Assembly (NCBI GenBank): GCA_011390435.1
Contig: JAABSK010000038.1
Coordinates: 1 to 16,826 of the forward strand
Source: Desulfobacteraceae bacterium
GTDB lineage: Bacteria > Desulfobacterota > Desulfobacteria > Desulfobacterales > Desulfobacteraceae
DNA length: 16,826 bases
Reading direction: 5' to 3'
Both the position numbers and the translations under genes were made by a program. Positions within the stretch are counted from its first letter, which is position 1; every line of letters starts with the position of its first letter. Shown here piece after piece: positions 14,958 through 16,826 of this stretch. The notes beneath the pieces were generated by a model. The model did not search any database. It was given only the letters and a program-made list of their open reading frames with translations, and was not told the origin of the DNA.

Positions 14958-15481
14958 AACTGAGAAATATTGACGGTTTTTCATTTGATTTTACCGATGC
15001 CCTTGATGCGTTCGTGTTTGACGAAAAAAACAGAACAACCCCCCACTTCCACGGACTACCCATGAAAGCGGTTGATATCGTGGCTGAGTTTTCTGATGCC
15101 TATCTCTTTGTCGAAATGAAGAATTTTGATGATCCGAAAACATATGACACCCTATATTTTATCGATGAGCAAGATCTGAAAACCAAACGAGACAAGTTCA
15201 AATGGCTGAGGAACTATCTCAAGTACAAATACAGGGATTCCTATCTGTTCCGGCATGCTGAACACAAAGTTAACAAACCGATTCACTATATCTGCCTTCT
15301 GACCTTTGAAAACCCTCTGAACGCAATCATGCAAAAAACGCTGCAACGGGAACTGCCGGTGGGAAAAGCTTCGAAACGCTGGCAACGTGAACTGGTAAAC
15401 AGCTGCCATGTGGTGAATGTTGAAAAATGGAACCAGAATTTCCCCAAATGGCCGGTTGCCAAGAAAAAAGAACAAATGTGA
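14954..15481 (+). CDS. Uncharacterised protein with PD-(D/E)XK-like motif, ATPase partner
   Basis: A 175-residue protein starting at the ATGA overlap with the ATPase gene, which argues for tight translational coupling and a shared complex. I do not recognise a named family. Residues 40-58 read as beta-strand, turn, beta-strand with Asp41 (AVDIV) and Glu54-x-Lys56 (FVEMKNF), the D-x12-ExK arrangement of PD-(D/E)XK nucleases. A charged helix (about 74-100, many Lys/Arg/Tyr/Trp) follows, then a further strand HYICLLTFENP (111-121) and a basic C-terminus. There is no signal peptide. The nuclease assignment is inference from motif spacing; a non-catalytic use of the fold is possible. Confidence 0.75.
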   Translation: MKLRNIDGFSFDFTDALDAFVFDEKNRTTPHFHGLPMKAVDIVAEFSDAYLFVEMKNFDDPKTYDTLYFIDEQDLKTKRDKFKWLRNYLKYKYRDSYLFRHAEHKVNKPIHYICLLTFENPLNAIMQKTLQRELPVGKASKRWQRELVNSCHVVNVEKWNQNFPKWPVAKKKEQM

Positions 15482-15617
15482 CGAACATGATGATAGAAAA
15501 TTTTGGTGCACGTCGTCGAAAATAGTAAAAAGTGAACAAAATTAGACTTCTGATTCTACGGACCGATTCGAAAAAAGCAATCGTATCTAAAACAATTCAC
15601 AGTGTGTGTCAAAAAAC

Positions 15618-15667
15618 ATTAAACGGCATCCCACAGGCTGAAAACCGTCTGTGAGATGCCGTTTAAT
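15618..15667 (-). terminator. Strong terminator for the tRNA-Leu pair
   Basis: Thirteen-base arms (15618-15630 and 15655-15667) pair perfectly, then after a single C/A mismatch five more pairs form (CACAG 15632-15636 with CTGTG 15649-15653). The loop is 12 bases. On the minus strand six T follow (complement of 15611-15616), the form of a Rho-independent terminator placed just past tRNA-Leu(UAG). In the plus direction no U-run follows, so it is less suited to ending the ATPase cassette. Confidence 0.85.
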
Positions 15668-15678
15668 ATCTACGATTA

Positions 15679-15763
15679 TGGTACCGAAGAGAGGACTTGA
15701 ACCTCCACGCCTTGCGGCACTAGATCCTAAGTCTAGCGTGTCTACCAATTCCACCACTTCGGC
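15679..15763 (-). tRNA. tRNA-Leu (anticodon TAG)
   Basis: The type II tRNA with long variable arm runs from GCCGAAG (5' end 15763) to CTTCGGT-A-CCA, with CCA encoded at 15679-15681. The anticodon loop CTTAGGA gives anticodon TAG. GGTAGACA of the D loop and the T arm GAGG-TTCAAGT-CCTC are intact. It is separated from the second tRNA-Leu by about 100 bases and is probably on the same transcript. Confidence 0.95.
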
Positions 15764-15862
15764 TGAACCCTGCTGTCATGCGCAACATCTTATAGTAAAA
15801 ACAGACTGTCATGTCAATACGGATCTGTTTTATTCAATGGAATGACATCTTAAAAAAAGGAA

Positions 15863-15949
15863 TGGTGCCGAAGGGGAGATTCGAACTCCCACAAGCATAC
15901 GCTCGCCAGTCCCTGAAACTGGTGCGTCTACCAATTCCGCCACTTCGGC
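15863..15949 (-). tRNA. tRNA-Leu (anticodon CAG)
   Basis: A complete class II tRNA: acceptor GCCGAAG (5' end 15949) pairs with CTTCGGC, discriminator A, and CCA at 15863-15865. The anticodon loop TTCAGGG between CCAGT and ACTGG gives anticodon CAG. The long variable arm (CGAGCGTATGCTTGT region) and T arm GGGAG-TTCGAAT-CTCCC are intact. It is the first tRNA of the pair behind the promoter at 16019-16047. Confidence 0.95.
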
Positions 15950-15971
15950 ACTGTTTTGATCCGGTTTAACC

Positions 15972-16010
15972 GCTGGTGAACCAGCCAATTAAAGATTGCG
16001 TAAAAGCAAT
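15972..16010 (-). other. Two small hairpins in the tRNA-Leu leader
   Basis: GCTGG-TGAA-CCAGC (15972-15985) and ATTGC-GTAAAA-GCAAT (15995-16010) are perfect 5-base stems between the promoter and the first tRNA-Leu. They may help 5' processing of the tRNA precursor; no further role is visible. Confidence 0.3.
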
Positions 16011-16018
16011 GGTTAGGC

Positions 16019-16047
16019 TATATATACGTGTTTAATTATTTTGTCAA
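16019..16047 (-). promoter_or_regulatory. Promoter for the tRNA-Leu pair
   Basis: On the minus strand, TTGACA (16042-16047), a 17-base AT-rich spacer and TATATA (16019-16024), then a GCC discriminator. It has the same hexamers and spacing as the tRNA(CAT) promoter at 746-774. The expected start is about 60 bases before the first tRNA. Confidence 0.7.
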
Positions 16048-16069
16048 GATTATTTGTGCCGGGATAAAA
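16041..16069 (+). promoter_or_regulatory. Possible promoter for ribF, overlapping the tRNA-Leu promoter
   Basis: TTGTCA (16041-16046) and GATAAA (16064-16069) are 17 bases apart and lie just before the ribF Shine-Dalgarno. The -35 boxes of this and the divergent tRNA promoter share the same bases. The -10 would leave an almost leaderless message, so confidence is low. Confidence 0.3.
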
Positions 16070-16076
16070 GAGAAAT

Positions 16077-16826
16077 ATGCAATTAATTGAAAGTCTGGAT
16101 CAGATCAAAACGCCGTTTGACAACGCGGTGATCACCATTGGAAACTTTGACGGTGTGCACAAAGGCCACCAGTATTTATTTGATCAGGTTAAAAAAGAAG
16201 CCGCCGCCATCAACGGAACTTCCGTGGCCATGACATTTGAACCCCATCCCATGAAAGCGCTGGGACTCAGTGCGCCGCCACTGATCACCCGAAAGGACCA
16301 GAAACTGGAACTGATCGAGCACTGCGGGCTGGATGTCCTGTTATGCCTGCCATTTGACCAGCGCTTTGCCGCCATCAGTGCCCTGGATTTCATTGAAACC
16401 CTGCTGGTGAATAAAATCGGCATGAAACGCATCATCATTGGTGAGGACTACTCGTTTGGAAAAAACCGGCTGGGAAATGTCGAACTGTTGAAACAGCAGG
16501 AAAGCCGTCTGGGATATCAGACCATTGTCGCGCCCTGGATTACCGATACAGACGCGCACAAAGACCGCATCAGCAGCACCTGTATCAGGGATATTGTCAT
16601 GGCCGGAGAAGTGGACCAGGCAATGAAATATCTTGGACGTCATTATCAGATCCGCGGAAAGGTGATCCGGGGACGGAATCGGGGAGCCAGCCAGCTGGGG
16701 TTTCCCACAGCCAATATCAAACTTCATGATGAACTGTGTCCGAAAGCAGGGGTGTATGCCGTCACTGTAGAGACTGTCAAAGGCCGGTTCCACGGCGTTG
16801 CCAATATTGGATTCTCCCCGACCTTT
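16077..16826 (+). CDS. ribF: Bifunctional riboflavin kinase / FAD synthetase RibF (3' end cut off)
   Basis: RibF phosphorylates riboflavin to FMN and adenylates FMN to FAD. The first 250 codons are present with no stop, out of roughly 300-310 usual for the family. The N-terminal FMN adenylyltransferase domain shows GNFDGVHKGH (22-31), FEPHP (54-58) and the ISSTCIRD motif (165-172). The C-terminal riboflavin kinase domain begins with RGKVIRGRNRGASQLGFPTAN (193-213), the phosphate/Mg site being FPTAN, and PKAGVYAV (222-229). The start is ATG 16077 with an AAAGAG-like Shine-Dalgarno. The gene is divergent from the tRNA-Leu pair with only about 30 bases between start and the shared promoter zone. 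Confidence 0.96.
   Translation, partial: MQLIESLDQIKTPFDNAVITIGNFDGVHKGHQYLFDQVKKEAAAINGTSVAMTFEPHPMKALGLSAPPLITRKDQKLELIEHCGLDVLLCLPFDQRFAAISALDFIETLLVNKIGMKRIIIGEDYSFGKNRLGNVELLKQQESRLGYQTIVAPWITDTDAHKDRISSTCIRDIVMAGEVDQAMKYLGRHYQIRGKVIRGRNRGASQLGFPTANIKLHDELCPKAGVYAVTVETVKGRFHGVANIGFSPTF

Noticed and set aside
1..16826. CRISPR arrays, insertion sequences, integrase genes
   Set aside because: No regularly spaced repeats, transposase or integrase sequence, or terminal inverted repeats were seen on either strand.

Overview
The window looks like a chromosomal stretch from a sulfate-reducing deltaproteobacterium (Desulfobacterota, Desulfobacter/Desulfotignum-like). This is an inference from gene style and order (hisB-hisA, then dnaG-rpoD-tRNA(CAT)), the moderate GC content, an orphan flagellar-rod-like gene behind a sigma54-type promoter, and the protein sequences. 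No 16S or other firm marker is present.

Left third (1-5855, all minus strand): the 5' part of a Nif3/DUF34 family gene, a terminator hairpin, and a tRNA with anticodon CAT that has its own promoter. Beyond it lie rpoD and dnaG, the core of the classical macromolecular-synthesis operon but without rpsU. The histidine genes hisA and hisB, without hisH or hisF, lie upstream of dnaG.

Middle (6135-10930): a small HExxH putative metalloprotease (+), an isochorismatase-like hydrolase (-), a short orphan flagellar rod-like gene coupled to a LEA14-like lipoprotein (+), and an MBOAT O-acyltransferase with an SGNH-like membrane-anchored partner (-). The last pair resembles cell-surface polysaccharide O-acetylation modules. 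A 20-codon ORF with a strong Shine-Dalgarno sequence sits just upstream of the MBOAT gene.

Right third (11006-16826): a large SNF2-type ATPase with two SWIM zinc fingers (-) is divergent from a two-gene cassette (+). That cassette encodes an ABC/AAA15-type ATPase and, by a 4-nt overlap, a 175-aa protein with a PD-(D/E)XK-like D...ExK motif. Its right side abuts two tRNA-Leu genes (UAG and CAG) that share a promoter and a strong terminator, and ribF then runs off the window. The ATPase plus nuclease-like pair next to a tRNA is the best candidate here for an undescribed (possibly anti-phage) system; function is inferred from architecture only.
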